Shown here piece after piece: positions 33,217-43,272 of a stretch of DNA of 64,000 nucleotides. How positions within the stretch are numbered: the first letter of the stretch is position 1; every line of letters begins with the position of its first letter. Source of the DNA: Paenibacillus albidus (GTDB lineage Bacteria; Bacillota; Bacilli; Paenibacillales; Paenibacillaceae); the NCBI RefSeq assembly GCF_014644435.1, contig NZ_BMKR01000006.1:1-64000 (forward strand), given 5' to 3'. The translations under genes and the position numbers were made by a program. A model generated the notes under the pieces. That model was given only the letters and a program-made list of their open reading frames with translations, did not search any database and was not told the origin of the DNA.

Positions 33217-34116
33217 TTACCTGGCGGCCGGTTCCTCTTTAATCATGCTGCGGATATAGAAGTAGCCCATTCCAGAACAGAGCAGGAACATAAACACCGC
33301 CATAGCACTGGCAATCCCTACCTCATGATAGATGGAAAAAGACTGCTGCATGGCTACGCCCAGAACCTGCGGAGCATTGGGTCCAATCAGAAACGGAGCG
33401 GTAAACGCCCCGATCATCCCCATAAAGGAAAAGGTAGCTGCTACCAGCAGCGTCTTGTACGTCATCGGCACAATAAATTTCGCGAAAATACTTATTTTCC
33501 CTGCCCCTACATCACGTGCGCTTTCAATGACTGAATTAGGGATTCCCGCCAGCGCAGAGCTGAGCAACATGGTTGTAAAGGGGATATTGAACCACAGATT
33601 GGCCAGCAAAAGTCCATTGTAATCATAAATAAAACGCGGGAAGCTCTCGAAGCCCAAAGCATTCCCTATTCTCATCAGCCAGCCGTGATTTCCGTACATA
33701 TTGATGATGCCGTAAGTTGCAATTACGCCGGGAACGAACATAGGAATGTAATACAGCTTGCGAATCCAGTCCGTTATCCGGCCTTCATTGAATCTGAGAT
33801 ATATCGCCAGCAGATAACCGATTAACAGCGTAAGGGCTGTACTGATTAGAGTCAGATTCAAAGTAAACATCAGGTTGCTCTGCATGGCTTTATCAGTAAA
33901 CAGATACGTATAGTTTTTCAGTGAAAAAGCTCTGTCCGTGTCAAGGAAACTCTCCTTAACCGCAAGCGAAATCGGTATGATTACAGTAAAGACCAGCAGC
34001 GCAAAGGAAGGAATGACCATGAGCAAGCCTGTAATGGAGGCCTTCGTCTGACTGCTAATTCCGGTTCGCTCTGTTTTGCCCTTCATTTTTATCAAACCGG
34101 CTTTGTCCACGTTCAT
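33217..34116 (-). CDS. ABC importer permease
   Basis: 299 residues with six predicted transmembrane helices and the EAA loop (SVIESARDVGAGKISIFAKF) that docks on the ATPase. Typical of spermidine/phosphonate/iron-type MalF-like permeases. The ATG overlaps the stop of the binding-protein gene. Partner of 36345-37169. Confidence 0.92.
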   Translation of the reverse strand: MNVDKAGLIKMKGKTERTGISSQTKASITGLLMVIPSFALLVFTVIIPISLAVKESFLDTDRAFSLKNYTYLFTDKAMQSNLMFTLNLTLISTALTLLIGYLLAIYLRFNEGRITDWIRKLYYIPMFVPGVIATYGIINMYGNHGWLMRIGNALGFESFPRFIYDYNGLLLANLWFNIPFTTMLLSSALAGIPNSVIESARDVGAGKISIFAKFIVPMTYKTLLVAATFSFMGMIGAFTAPFLIGPNAPQVLGVAMQQSFSIYHEVGIASAMAVFMFLLCSGMGYFYIRSMIKEEPAAR

Positions 34117-35270
34117 TGCGTGGCTACTTCCGCTTGCCAGCGTTTGTTAATCTCATTTCCAAGCTCACCGATCTGGAACTGACGGTACCCTTTGGCGACA
34201 CTTTCGAAATTGGCCTGCAGCTCAGCCGGCATTTCCGACCATTTGATTCCCGGGTATCCGAACATGGTGTTGACGATCACTTCTTGCGCTTCCTGGGTCA
34301 ACACAAAATCAATGAACTTTTGGGCAGCTTCTTTTTTCTCTGACATCGCCGGGATCGCAAGCATTGCCGGTCCACCTGTAAAAGCAGGCTCAATTTGCGT
34401 CAATTTGATATTATCCGGCAAGAGGCCTTTGTTCAGCTGCTCCAGTGCCATATCCGACCAGGCAGGAATCATGTCTACTTCACCAGTAGCAAGGATATCC
34501 AGCGTCCCCTGGTTTTTTTTCGGATACACGCCCTTTTGGTACATAAATGGGTGCAGTTCCTTCAGCAGATCAAACCCCTGATTCCACTGCTCCATAATCG
34601 CCGGGTCCTGACTGTGCACGGCTTCATCCGGCAGGAAGTTGTACAGAGCGGTTACCACAAATGAACTGCCTGCTCCACCGGTCGCCGGATCGTTGTAGGC
34701 AAAACGCCCGGGATTACTGCGAATCCAGTCATACAGTGCATCGGTCGTCTGCGGAGGATTGGCTACCGTGTCGCTGTTATAGGCAAGCACAACCGAAGAA
34801 GCACGGTAAGGCACGGCCAGATTTTTAAGGTCGCTCATGTAGCTTTCTTCAATCTTACTGATATTCGGGATAACATCGGTTCCTACAGGTTCGAAGATAC
34901 CCTCTTTCTCTGCGAGCAGCACATCGCCTCCGGATGCCTCAAAGAGATCGATGTCAACCTTCGATTCGCCTGCCTTTTTGGCCGCCAGCAGCCGATCCAT
35001 TGTGGACTGTCCGCCTTGTCCGGACGGAATGTGTGTAAGCTTAATGGTGATGTCATCGTTCTGAGCTTCAAACATCGGGACAATCTTTTCCCACATATCC
35101 TTTACATTCAGGGAACCCGTGAAATAGAAATTAAGCTCCGTTTGCTCCACCGGGCCTGCGTTATCCCCCGCTGCCGCAGCATCGTTGGCAGTGCCACCCT
35201 TATTGTTGCCGCAGGCGGACAACACCAGCATCAGTACAACCAGAATTGAACCCACATATTTCTTGGCCAT
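34113..35270 (-). CDS. ABC importer solute-binding lipoprotein
   Basis: 385 residues. Lipoprotein signal with lipobox LSAC (Cys20) followed by a GNNKGG linker, then a family-1-type extracellular binding fold (ELNFYFTGSLNVKDMWEKIV; YNDPATGGAGSSFVVTALYN; GEVDMIPAWSDMALEQLNKG). Close in style to binding proteins of phosphonate or ferric-ion importers; substrate not certain. In the operon between ATPase and permease. Confidence 0.9.
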   Translation of the reverse strand: MAKKYVGSILVVLMLVLSACGNNKGGTANDAAAAGDNAGPVEQTELNFYFTGSLNVKDMWEKIVPMFEAQNDDITIKLTHIPSGQGGQSTMDRLLAAKKAGESKVDIDLFEASGGDVLLAEKEGIFEPVGTDVIPNISKIEESYMSDLKNLAVPYRASSVVLAYNSDTVANPPQTTDALYDWIRSNPGRFAYNDPATGGAGSSFVVTALYNFLPDEAVHSQDPAIMEQWNQGFDLLKELHPFMYQKGVYPKKNQGTLDILATGEVDMIPAWSDMALEQLNKGLLPDNIKLTQIEPAFTGGPAMLAIPAMSEKKEAAQKFIDFVLTQEAQEVIVNTMFGYPGIKWSEMPAELQANFESVAKGYRQFQIGELGNEINKRWQAEVATQ

Positions 35271-35288
35271 TTCGTAAATCCCCCTTGA

Positions 35289-36335
35289 TTAAGATGTTTT
35301 GGAATAAGCGGTTGCCCGCGAAATACCGAGATGGACCTCTGCTCCGGTAAGCAGGGCACGTGCTTCCTCACGCGGCAGAAACACCTTGGTCATTCCTGCT
35401 GGCGTTTCGACCGACACCTCCGCATAATGACCCAGCACCATTACCTGTCTGACGGTTCCGGACATTCCTGCCGCCGAAGGGTCCTGCATGACCATATCCT
35501 CCGGCCTCACTGCAACCGTCACTTCACCGGCCAGGCCCTTGTCGTTGCCAAACCTGAGTGATTGCACCTGAATTCCGTCTTTGGAGGCCTGTCCGTTCAA
35601 GAAATTCATACGTCCGATAAATTGGGCCACGAACAAGGAGCTTGGCTGATCATAAATATCCTGCGGGGAAGCCACTTGTTCGATTCTGCCGCTGTTCATA
35701 ACGACAATGCGATCGGATATGGACAAGGCCTCCTCCTGATCATGTGTAACAAACACCATGGTCAAATTCCCGGCTGCCTGAATTTCACGCAACTCCTCGC
35801 GCATTTCCATTCTCAGCTTGGCATCCAGCGCGGAAAAGGGCTCGTCCAGCAGCAGTACCTTCGGCTCCAGCAGCAAGGCCCGGGCAACCGCAACGCGCTG
35901 CTGCTGGCCGCCTGACAGCTGGGAAGGATATTTTTTCTCCGTTCCTGGCAGCCGCACGAGCTTCAGCACCTGCTCGACCTTTTCGCGGATCTGCTGTTTG
36001 CCCGTTTTTCTGAGCTTAAGTCCAAAAGCCAAATTGTCATATACCGTCATATGCGGCCAAAGATTATAGCTCTGGAACACCATGGCAGTCGGGCGCTTCT
36101 CCGGAGGAAGATGCAGAATGCTCTGATTCTCAATCTTTACTTCTCCGGCATCCGGATTCAAAAAACCGCCGATAGTGCGTAAAACGGTTGTCTTTCCACA
36201 GCCGGAGGGGCCGAGCAGGGTGATCAGCTCTCCTTTGCGGATATCCAGATTAATATCGCGTACACCGTCGCCGGTCTTGTACGTTTTCTGCAAACTGCGG
36301 ATAGATAGTAGAACTTCCTCTTCCTTCACGTCCAT
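35289..36335 (-). CDS. ABC importer ATP-binding protein
   Basis: 348 residues: Walker A GPSGCGKTT, Q-loop MVFQSYNLWPHM, signature LSGGQQQR, Walker B VLLLDEPFSALD, H-loop VTHDQEEA, then a C-terminal TOBE domain (VAVRPEDMV). PotA/FbpC type. GAGGAG lies 5 bases before the ATG at 36335; the GTG at 36341 sits on that site. Between the two permease genes. Confidence 0.93.
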   Translation of the reverse strand: MDVKEEEVLLSIRSLQKTYKTGDGVRDINLDIRKGELITLLGPSGCGKTTVLRTIGGFLNPDAGEVKIENQSILHLPPEKRPTAMVFQSYNLWPHMTVYDNLAFGLKLRKTGKQQIREKVEQVLKLVRLPGTEKKYPSQLSGGQQQRVAVARALLLEPKVLLLDEPFSALDAKLRMEMREELREIQAAGNLTMVFVTHDQEEALSISDRIVVMNSGRIEQVASPQDIYDQPSSLFVAQFIGRMNFLNGQASKDGIQVQSLRFGNDKGLAGEVTVAVRPEDMVMQDPSAAGMSGTVRQVMVLGHYAEVSVETPAGMTKVFLPREEARALLTGAEVHLGISRATAYSKTS

Positions 36336-36344
36336 TTTCACTCC

Positions 36345-37169
36345 TCACTTCATCTGAAATCCGCTTGACATAACATCCGCATTGACAAATCTGCGTGCGC
36401 CCATCAGTAAAATAATCGTCGGCAGAGTCATGATGATGGAAAATACAGCACCCGCCGTACTGGGATAATCCTCGACAATGGAATACATCACAAGCGGCAT
36501 TGTTTTGAAATCGGGAATCCCTACCATGAAAGTGCCTTGCGCCTCATCCAGTGAAGACAGGAAGGTAAAGATCGAAGCGACCAGAATGCCAGGCAGCGCC
36601 ATAGGCAGGGTAATATGCCAGAAGACTCGGAACGGGCCCGCGCCGACGTCTCTTGCGGATTCCTCCTGTGCCTGGTGGACACTCTTGAAGGCTGCCGCCG
36701 GAATCCACGTCATGAACATCAGCGTGTTGACAATGTGGATGAGGACAATACCAAGCAGGGTGTTCATTAAGCCCACCTGGTAGAACAAAACTGCGATCGA
36801 GACATAAAGGCCCATTTTCGGAAAAGCATTCGTCAGCAGAAAAGAGAATAAAAACCAGCGGCTTAGCGGAAACCGGATTCTGGCAAAAGCATAAGCAGCC
36901 GGAATACAAATTAAAATGGATGCGACCGTAACGATTGCGGCAATTCCAAAGGAAAGCGAAATGGAGGACAACACCTCCTCCTTGGTCAGTACAAAGGACC
37001 ACCATTCCAAGGACCAGATTTGCGGAAGCATGGCGGGATATTGCCATTTCCCCGAGAAAGCCAGCAGCACCAGGTTAAGCAGCGGACCCAGAAAAAAGAA
37101 AACAAATACCAGCAGTACGATAAACTCGAAGATTTTTCGTTTGCCCAGCGATCTTGCATACCACCCCAT
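36345..37169 (-). CDS. ABC importer permease, first gene of operon
   Basis: 274 residues, six predicted transmembrane helices, EAA loop (QEESARDVGAGPFRVFWHIT). Second membrane subunit of the importer. AAAGGGG precedes the ATG. The operon reads 37169 to 30256 and starts about 30 bases downstream of a GntR-type operator. Confidence 0.92.
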   Translation of the reverse strand: MGWYARSLGKRKIFEFIVLLVFVFFFLGPLLNLVLLAFSGKWQYPAMLPQIWSLEWWSFVLTKEEVLSSISLSFGIAAIVTVASILICIPAAYAFARIRFPLSRWFLFSFLLTNAFPKMGLYVSIAVLFYQVGLMNTLLGIVLIHIVNTLMFMTWIPAAAFKSVHQAQEESARDVGAGPFRVFWHITLPMALPGILVASIFTFLSSLDEAQGTFMVGIPDFKTMPLVMYSIVEDYPSTAGAVFSIIMTLPTIILLMGARRFVNADVMSSGFQMK

Positions 37170-37198
37170 GAATGTTCCCCTTTCCAGAGTTTTAAGTT

Positions 37199-37216
37199 AC
37201 TTGTATAGACATCTAT
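37199..37216. promoter_or_regulatory. GntR (UTRA-type) operator candidate, importer promoter
   Basis: ACTTGTATAGACATCTAT contains the TTGTATAGAC core seen in operators of UTRA-domain GntR regulators. A related TTGTCTAGAG (minus strand) lies upstream of the regulator gene itself at 38084-38096. Confidence 0.5.
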
Positions 37217-37345
37217 ATGGAATAGAATAATCCAGCTCTTTAAAGAGAGATCTAATAGTTTGTAAAAACTGCAACAAAAAAAGCCCCTCCATAAGAGAGA
37301 CCAGTCTGTGTTTCAACATGTTGCTGGTTCTGCGGGTTCATGCCA

Positions 37346-38068
37346 TCAATTGCGGGTGCGGCGGATCTGGAAGGTAAACACATCGTTGCGCATATAATCC
37401 GTTGAATAAAAGATGGCTTGATGCTCTTCGTCATAATGCAGTTGCTTAAACAGAAGAACCGTTGTGGCAGGATGTATAAGCAGCTTCTGGCAGTTCCGGT
37501 CCACATGGAGCGGAACCGTAATCTCGGTGTCCGATTTCACAATTCGGATCGAGAGATGCAGCTCCAGAAATTCAAGCAGGGAACCCGAAAAATCAAAGCG
37601 TTCAAACAGATCTCCCACCCGCTGGGGATGAAAATAATTGATGGTTACAGCCACCGGTTCTCCATCGGCAGTGCGGATGCGCTCCAGCATCATCACGGGA
37701 TCTCCCGTCTTAATCCCCAGCTTCTGTGCTACTTCACGGGAGCTCTCCAGCTTCTGGAGCGAAATGCGGCTCTCGCCTTCCTCTAGCCCCGCCGACCTTA
37801 TCATCTCACCGGTGCTGGACAACCGGTCCAGGCTGCTCGGAATGCCGGGCAGCGGCTGAATAACGAAGGTCCCGACCCCATGTTTTACAAGCAGGCGTCC
37901 CTCCAGCTCCATTTGCTTCACCGCATCGCGGAACGTTTCCCTGCTGACTCCCAGGGTTTTGGACATTTCGGGCTCTGAGGGCAGCCGCTCACCTACCCTG
38001 TAAGTTCCCTCGCTGATCATTTGAATCAGCTGCTGCTTAATGAGTGCAGTTTTTGACATTAGATTCAT
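37346..38068 (-). CDS. GntR-family regulator with UTRA domain
   Basis: 240 residues: winged helix (LIKQQLIQMISEGTYRVGER, LPSEPEMSKTLGVSRETFRD) followed by a ligand-binding UTRA domain (about 80-235). GntR-UTRA proteins respond to phosphorylated sugars, phosphonates or amino acids. It probably represses the importer operon that starts at 37169 in the same direction; matching operator words lie before both genes. Confidence 0.9.
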   Translation of the reverse strand: MNLMSKTALIKQQLIQMISEGTYRVGERLPSEPEMSKTLGVSRETFRDAVKQMELEGRLLVKHGVGTFVIQPLPGIPSSLDRLSSTGEMIRSAGLEEGESRISLQKLESSREVAQKLGIKTGDPVMMLERIRTADGEPVAVTINYFHPQRVGDLFERFDFSGSLLEFLELHLSIRIVKSDTEITVPLHVDRNCQKLLIHPATTVLLFKQLHYDEEHQAIFYSTDYMRNDVFTFQIRRTRN

Positions 38069-38594
38069 ATTATCTTCATACTCCTCTAGACAACTTACTC
38101 ATATTCTGAATTATTGAGCACCCGATGTCAAGGGGATGATGCGATCGCCCGGAGAACTTATCCGTGCAGAACAGCTGTAGAAAGGTGATATGCTGGAGGA
38201 ATACAGAGACGAAATATAAGAATGACCCGATTCAAGATCTCAACTGGTTTGAATGTATTTTGTGCATCAGATTGCGAGTAGATGAGGCTGATTTTCGATT
38301 TGAGTGTATTTTGTGCATCAGAAAAACTAAAAAAATCGAAAATCGCCCATTTTCTATAATGCTGCTGTAGCAAATACATCAGAACGCAGTTTTGAGCACT
38401 CTAAGTGCGATTCTGCTGCACTAAATACATTAGATTTGCCCGGAGCGGGGCTCCATAAAGCACATTTCAGCACATTTCAGCACATTACAGCACAACAAAA
38501 CCCTTACCGGCAGGAACTCTTCACGCTCTTTGGGCAAGGGTTTTGTATGATCAGGCCTATGAACCGACCGCCTAATCGTTATATTGAACAGCCG
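38069..38594. other. Intergenic region with short repeats
   Basis: Contains a GntR-type site (38084-38096), a direct repeat TGTATTTTGTGCATCAGA (about 38253 and 38305), a tandem AGCACATTTC repeat (38458-38493) and a terminator (38499-38547). No gene. Confidence 0.5.
38499..38547. terminator. Terminator, long-loop hairpin
   Basis: AAAACCCTT and AAGGGTTTT pair across a loop that can fold further. Downstream of the minus-strand transporter gene. Confidence 0.55.
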
Positions 38595-39953
38595 TTATTC
38601 CTTGTCCTCATCCAGCTCCGCGGCTTCACCGGCATCCGTTGCCGGAGATTCCCGGTGGATATTGATTCTTGTAATCCGCAGCCGGGTGGATTCCTCTACT
38701 TCAAAAATAACATTGCCCACGGTCACGCGTTTCCCTTTGGCAGGGTTGCCCTCCAGCTCCTTGAACAGCCAACCCCCGATAGAATCGACTTCTTCATCCT
38801 CAATGATGACACCGGTCAGGTCGTTGACATCCTCAATAAGCATACGGCCTTCTACGGAGATATATTCTCCGTTGCGCTCTACACTGGGCCGTTCATCCTC
38901 GAATTCATCATGCAGGTCGCCGACGATTTCTTCCAGAATTTCTTCTGCCGTCAGCAGCCCGGCCGTACCTCCGTATTCATCAACCACTAGGGTAAGCTGG
39001 GCTTTATTCTTCTGCATCAGCCGCAGCGCATGGCTGATCTCCATGGATTCAGGGACATTCAGGATCGGGCGGACAATCGTTGTCAGGTCATTCTGCTGTT
39101 CCGGCGGTGCAAACAGCAGGTCTGTAATATGAATAAAGCCGATAATGCGATCCTTGTCTTCCATCGCTACCGGATAACGGGAATGTTTGGTTTCGGTGAT
39201 AATCCGCATGTTGTCTTCCAGCGGAAGATTGCTGTAGAGCACATCCATATCGGTACGCGGCAGCATCACTTCACGGGCCAGCAGGTCGGAGAATTCAAAG
39301 ATGTTGTCCATCAGCTTCATTTCATCTTTGTCGATCACCCCGCTTTTGGCGCTCTGGTTCATCAGAATCCGGATTTCCTCTTCAGAGTGGGCTGCCTCGG
39401 CTTCACTGACAGGCTCGACTCCGAACAATCGCAGCAATTTGTTGGCTGAGGCATTCAGCACCCAGATAACAGGCAGAAACAGATTGTAAAAAAACATCAG
39501 CGGAGCTGACAAGATGAGCGCGGAACCTTCTGTCCGTTGAATCGCCAAAGATTTCGGGGCCAGCTCTCCAAGCACAATATGTAAAAAGGTAATAATGGAA
39601 AATCCGATAACGACCGATACGGTAGATATCAGCGTATGGTCCGTGACGCCAAGCTGAATCATCAGCGGTTCAACCAGCAGCTCAGAGATCGCCGGTTCTC
39701 CCACCCAACCGAGGCCCAGTGAAGCCAGGGTGATCCCGAACTGGGTAGCGGATAAATAGGAATCCAGTTTCTTATTAACCTTCAGCGCATACCCGGCCAT
39801 TCGATTACCTTCACTGACGAGTTGGGTCAGGCGTGACTGCCTAACCTTCACCAGTGAGAACTCTGCGGCGACAAATATACCATTTAGTAATACAAGCACC
39901 AGAACCAGCAAAAGATTAAGAAGCAATCTTCCTACTTCAAATTCCGTATGCAC
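38595..39953 (-). CDS. CNNM/CBS/CorC-domain membrane protein (hemolysin family)
   Basis: 452 residues: CNNM transmembrane domain (about 1-190; FVAAEFSLVKVRQSRL, LHIVLGELAPKSLAI), two CBS motifs (about 215-335; VMLPRTDMDVL, EYGGTAGLLTAEEILEEIVG), and a CorC_HlyC domain (about 350-430). The family transports or senses Mg and other divalent ions. GTG start at 39953. The next gene upstream, yfkAB, is 18 bases away. Confidence 0.92.
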   Translation of the reverse strand: MHTEFEVGRLLLNLLLVLVLVLLNGIFVAAEFSLVKVRQSRLTQLVSEGNRMAGYALKVNKKLDSYLSATQFGITLASLGLGWVGEPAISELLVEPLMIQLGVTDHTLISTVSVVIGFSIITFLHIVLGELAPKSLAIQRTEGSALILSAPLMFFYNLFLPVIWVLNASANKLLRLFGVEPVSEAEAAHSEEEIRILMNQSAKSGVIDKDEMKLMDNIFEFSDLLAREVMLPRTDMDVLYSNLPLEDNMRIITETKHSRYPVAMEDKDRIIGFIHITDLLFAPPEQQNDLTTIVRPILNVPESMEISHALRLMQKNKAQLTLVVDEYGGTAGLLTAEEILEEIVGDLHDEFEDERPSVERNGEYISVEGRMLIEDVNDLTGVIIEDEEVDSIGGWLFKELEGNPAKGKRVTVGNVIFEVEESTRLRITRINIHRESPATDAGEAAELDEDKE

Positions 39954-39971
39954 GATAACAACGCCTCATTT

Positions 39972-41108
39972 CTACAGAGTGATCGCTTTTCTTGTTTTGA
40001 AATCCACGCCCGGATAATACATATCCGCCACCAGCAGATTGGGTCCGCAGCAGCCGGCTGCATCGCAGTGGCAGTTGACCTTTTGGTTCAGTGGATGTTT
40101 GATCTGCCACTCTGTAAAGATATCATCCAGCTTCTGGCCTGCAATGTTCCCGAAAGCCGCAATATCTGCAAAATCGGTAACGAACACATCGCCCGTAAAC
40201 AGATTCACGTTCACCCGGTTACGTCCATCGGGATCATTGCGCAGCGTAACGTTCTGTTCCGTCCGCAGCCTGCGCAACAGCTTCTGGTCTTCTTCCAGGA
40301 AGCTGCAGGCAAAAAACGGCAGCGTACCGAACAGCATCCACATCTCCGGGTCGCGCCGGTCCAGCAAGGAATGGATGGCCGTGGCCATTTCCTTCAGCGA
40401 CAGCACCGGCAGTGAGGAGGCGAAGCTGGAAGCATACATCGGATGCACTTCGTGCCGCCTTGCCCCCATATCACCGATCAGCTTATGAATTTCCGGCAGC
40501 TTGGTGTGCGTACGATAGTTAATCATGGATTCTGCTGAGATCAGCATGCCATCCTCGCTCAGGCGGCGGGAATTCTCAAGCATCGTGTCGTACAAACGGT
40601 AGGCCGCTTCCTTGGATACCGGGTGACCGCTGTTGGCGAAACCCACTTCATGAAAGTCGTCTCCGTTCACATAGTTAAACGAAATATGCATCACGTCCAG
40701 ATACGGAAGCAGCTGCTCATAACGGGAATATGGCATTGTCAGATTGGAGTTGATCTGCGATCTGATCCCCCGTTCCCGGGCATATTTCAGTAAAGGGACA
40801 ATGGTATTCTCAACGGTAGAAGCACGAAACATCGGCTCCCCGCCGGTAATGCTGATGGTCTCCAGATGCTCGACTTCCTCAAGCCGGTCCAGCATACTCC
40901 CCAGCGGCAGCATCTCGGCTTCCTTCATCGTCAAGCTGTCGCCAACGGCACAGTGCTCACACCGCATATTGCATAGGTTGGTAACCGTCATCTCCACACT
41001 GGTCAGCACATGCCGGCCATGCTTGCGCAGAGAAGTAATCGGGTCCCATGGATCATAACTTGGAGACAACTCCTGCAAGGAAGTGGTCATTGGTTTAAGT
41101 ACATTCAT
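39972..41108 (-). CDS. yfkAB: Radical SAM protein YfkAB
   Basis: 378 residues with the radical SAM cluster motif CNMRCEHC preceded by VEMTVTNL, the GGEP motif, and C-terminal Cys motifs (CHCDAAGCCG) that may bind a second cluster. The sequence matches the fused YfkAB family of Bacilli, of unknown substrate. Full length. Probably co-transcribed with the CNNM gene. Confidence 0.9.
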   Translation of the reverse strand: MNVLKPMTTSLQELSPSYDPWDPITSLRKHGRHVLTSVEMTVTNLCNMRCEHCAVGDSLTMKEAEMLPLGSMLDRLEEVEHLETISITGGEPMFRASTVENTIVPLLKYARERGIRSQINSNLTMPYSRYEQLLPYLDVMHISFNYVNGDDFHEVGFANSGHPVSKEAAYRLYDTMLENSRRLSEDGMLISAESMINYRTHTKLPEIHKLIGDMGARRHEVHPMYASSFASSLPVLSLKEMATAIHSLLDRRDPEMWMLFGTLPFFACSFLEEDQKLLRRLRTEQNVTLRNDPDGRNRVNVNLFTGDVFVTDFADIAAFGNIAGQKLDDIFTEWQIKHPLNQKVNCHCDAAGCCGPNLLVADMYYPGVDFKTRKAITL

Positions 41109-41218
41109 TAACTATTGCTCCTTTAAAGCTTATTCCTTATATTAACCCAAAAAATCTAAAAAGAATTATTTGACTTACCCTGTATCATACCATGCCCATG
41201 AAAAAAACCATAAAAACA

Positions 41219-41262
41219 AGAAGAAACGGCTTGGCCATCCTTCCAGGAGGCACCGTTTCTCG
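41219..41262 (-). terminator. Terminator
   Basis: AGAAACGG and CCGTTTCT pair, followed on the minus strand by TCTTGTTTTT; downstream of the HD-GYP gene. Confidence 0.65.
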
Positions 41263-41291
41263 AGGTAAATACAATAATGTCTTTAGCCTGC

Positions 41292-42374
41292 TTATCCCGA
41301 CCCGTCCACATCAACAATAACTATGGAGAGAGCAGTTCCAAGGTCCCTTTCAAACGGGGCCACCTTCTCCCCTTCAGGGCCGGTAAGCACACGAACCACC
41401 GGTCTGTGCGGGGTAGTGGGGTCTATTTTGACTACCACACCACTTTCGCCGTTGCTAAGCCTCACTGTCAGCCCCATTGGATAAATAATCACACGGTCCC
41501 TGAACAACTCCAGCTGTTCCTGTTCATATAGCGTACCCGAACCCACATAAAGCGCTTCTACCGCCTGATGCGGCAGCATGGCTTTTTTGTAAATCCGGTT
41601 GGAGGTCATCGCATCATAGGAATCGGCCACCCCCAGCCATTTGGCGTATTCATGGATTTCCGGCCCTTTCAGGCCACGCGGATAACCGGAGCCGTCAATA
41701 CGCTCATGATGCTGCAGGGCACAATGTGCCGCAAGCAGCGGGATATTCGGTTCATCCTTGAGGATCCGGTAACCGATTTCGGTATGGGCCTTCATATGAC
41801 GAAATTCCTCGTCGCTCAGCATCCCCGGCTTATGCACAATTTTGGCCGGGATTTGTGTTTTACCAATATCATGCAGCAAGGCGCCCATGCCTATGACATG
41901 CAGCTCTTCCTGACTGTATCCATGGGCAATGCCAAGCACCAATGTGTACAAGCATACATTAAGCGAATGGGCATACAGATAGTTATCGGCCGTATGCATG
42001 TCCATCAGCATAATCATCGGGTCCTCTTGTGTAGAAAGATCGCCGAGAATGGAATCCATAATTTTGGAGAATTTTTTATCCAGATGATAAAAACCCTTGG
42101 TGATACCTGAGGCGCCAGACATTTGCTTGAACTCTTTACGGATAATTTTGAGTGCCTGATTACGGGTCTCGTCCTGGAGCATTTCGGGAATGACAATATC
42201 GTCCGTAATGGAATCTTCTATGTAGACATAGCCAATGTCCATTAAGAACAGACGCTTGATCAGCGAATCGGTAAGCTCCACACCATCGGCCAGCAGGATC
42301 AAGCCTTCATCATTATATATTTTTTTACCCAGCCTCATTCCCGCCTGAAGCTGGTTCACGGCTACTAAACGCAA
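41292..42374 (-). CDS. HD-GYP phosphodiesterase
   Basis: 360 residues with an intact active site: YAHSLNVCLY, LLHDIGKTQIP, KAHTEIGYRILKDE, HHERIDGSGYPRGLKG, VADSYDAMTSNRIY. These match the HD-GYP ligand set, so hydrolysis of c-di-GMP to GMP/pGpG is expected. The N-terminal 100 residues form the usual DUF3391-like helper region. TTG start at 42374 with GGAG upstream. Contrast with the degenerate paralogues at 23729 and 45645. Confidence 0.9.
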   Translation of the reverse strand: MRLVAVNQLQAGMRLGKKIYNDEGLILLADGVELTDSLIKRLFLMDIGYVYIEDSITDDIVIPEMLQDETRNQALKIIRKEFKQMSGASGITKGFYHLDKKFSKIMDSILGDLSTQEDPMIMLMDMHTADNYLYAHSLNVCLYTLVLGIAHGYSQEELHVIGMGALLHDIGKTQIPAKIVHKPGMLSDEEFRHMKAHTEIGYRILKDEPNIPLLAAHCALQHHERIDGSGYPRGLKGPEIHEYAKWLGVADSYDAMTSNRIYKKAMLPHQAVEALYVGSGTLYEQEQLELFRDRVIIYPMGLTVRLSNGESGVVVKIDPTTPHRPVVRVLTGPEGEKVAPFERDLGTALSIVIVDVDGSG

Positions 42375-42416
42375 CTTGTGCTCACTCCTGCCCTAAACGG
42401 TAAATTACTGCCACAA

Positions 42417-43244
42417 TTAACGCATAATAAACAACCAGAAGACGGCTGCCAGAATAAATCTATAAATGGCAAAGTGGGTGAGCCGGATTTTTTGAATCCA
42501 TTTCATGAACAAGATAACCACAGCATAAGCCACTACAAATGAAACCAGAAATCCAACCACAAAGAAACCGATGGTATCACTTGTAAAATCCCGGTACGAA
42601 TCGAGCAGCTCATAGCCGGAGGCCGCACACATGATGGGAATGGCAATGAGGAAGGAGAAATCGGCAGAGGCCTTGTAGCTGACTCCGCTCAGCATTCCCC
42701 CGGAGATGGTCGAGCCTGATCTGGAAAATCCCGGCCACAATACGGAAATAATCTGATAGAGGCCAATAGCCAAGGCCTGGCCGTAGGACAGATCATCCAG
42801 CTCATGGGCAGTTATCCGGATCTTGCGCCGGTTCACCCACTCGGCAATAATCATCAGAATCCCGCCTGCGACAAGCGCCCAGAGCACGGTTGTGGCTCCG
42901 AACAAGCTTTTGATGAAATCCCGGGCAAAAAAAGCTACGGCCAGGGCCGGAGCGATTCCCAGGATCACATGAAGCAGATTCAGGCGGGAAGCCGGCATCA
43001 CGCCGCCCCTGCTCTGAGAGCGGCGCCCGAGCCCGAGCAAATTCAGCACGCGCTGGCGGTATACCAGGGCAATCGCCAGAATAGCGCCCAGCTGAATGAC
43101 GATCTCATACGTCTTCATGAGCGAATTCTGTTCGGCGAACCCGAGCAGCCTGGTTGTAAGTATCATGTGGCCCGTTGAGGAAACAGGAATAAACTCCGTG
43201 ATTCCTTCGACCACCGCCAATATAATTGCTGTTATAGTGTCCAT
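42417..43244 (-). CDS. uppP: Undecaprenyl-diphosphatase UppP
   Basis: 275 residues, about eight transmembrane helices, with both family motifs: EGITEFIPVSSTGHM near the N-terminus and PGFSRSGSTISGG in the middle. Recycles undecaprenyl diphosphate for cell-wall synthesis and gives bacitracin resistance. GGGAGG lies 6 bases before the ATG at 43244; the frame to 43316 is upstream of that site. Confidence 0.93.
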   Translation of the reverse strand: MDTITAIILAVVEGITEFIPVSSTGHMILTTRLLGFAEQNSLMKTYEIVIQLGAILAIALVYRQRVLNLLGLGRRSQSRGGVMPASRLNLLHVILGIAPALAVAFFARDFIKSLFGATTVLWALVAGGILMIIAEWVNRRKIRITAHELDDLSYGQALAIGLYQIISVLWPGFSRSGSTISGGMLSGVSYKASADFSFLIAIPIMCAASGYELLDSYRDFTSDTIGFFVVGFLVSFVVAYAVVILFMKWIQKIRLTHFAIYRFILAAVFWLFIMR

Positions 43245-43272
43245 TAACATCCTCCCGATTAATAAATCAGAC

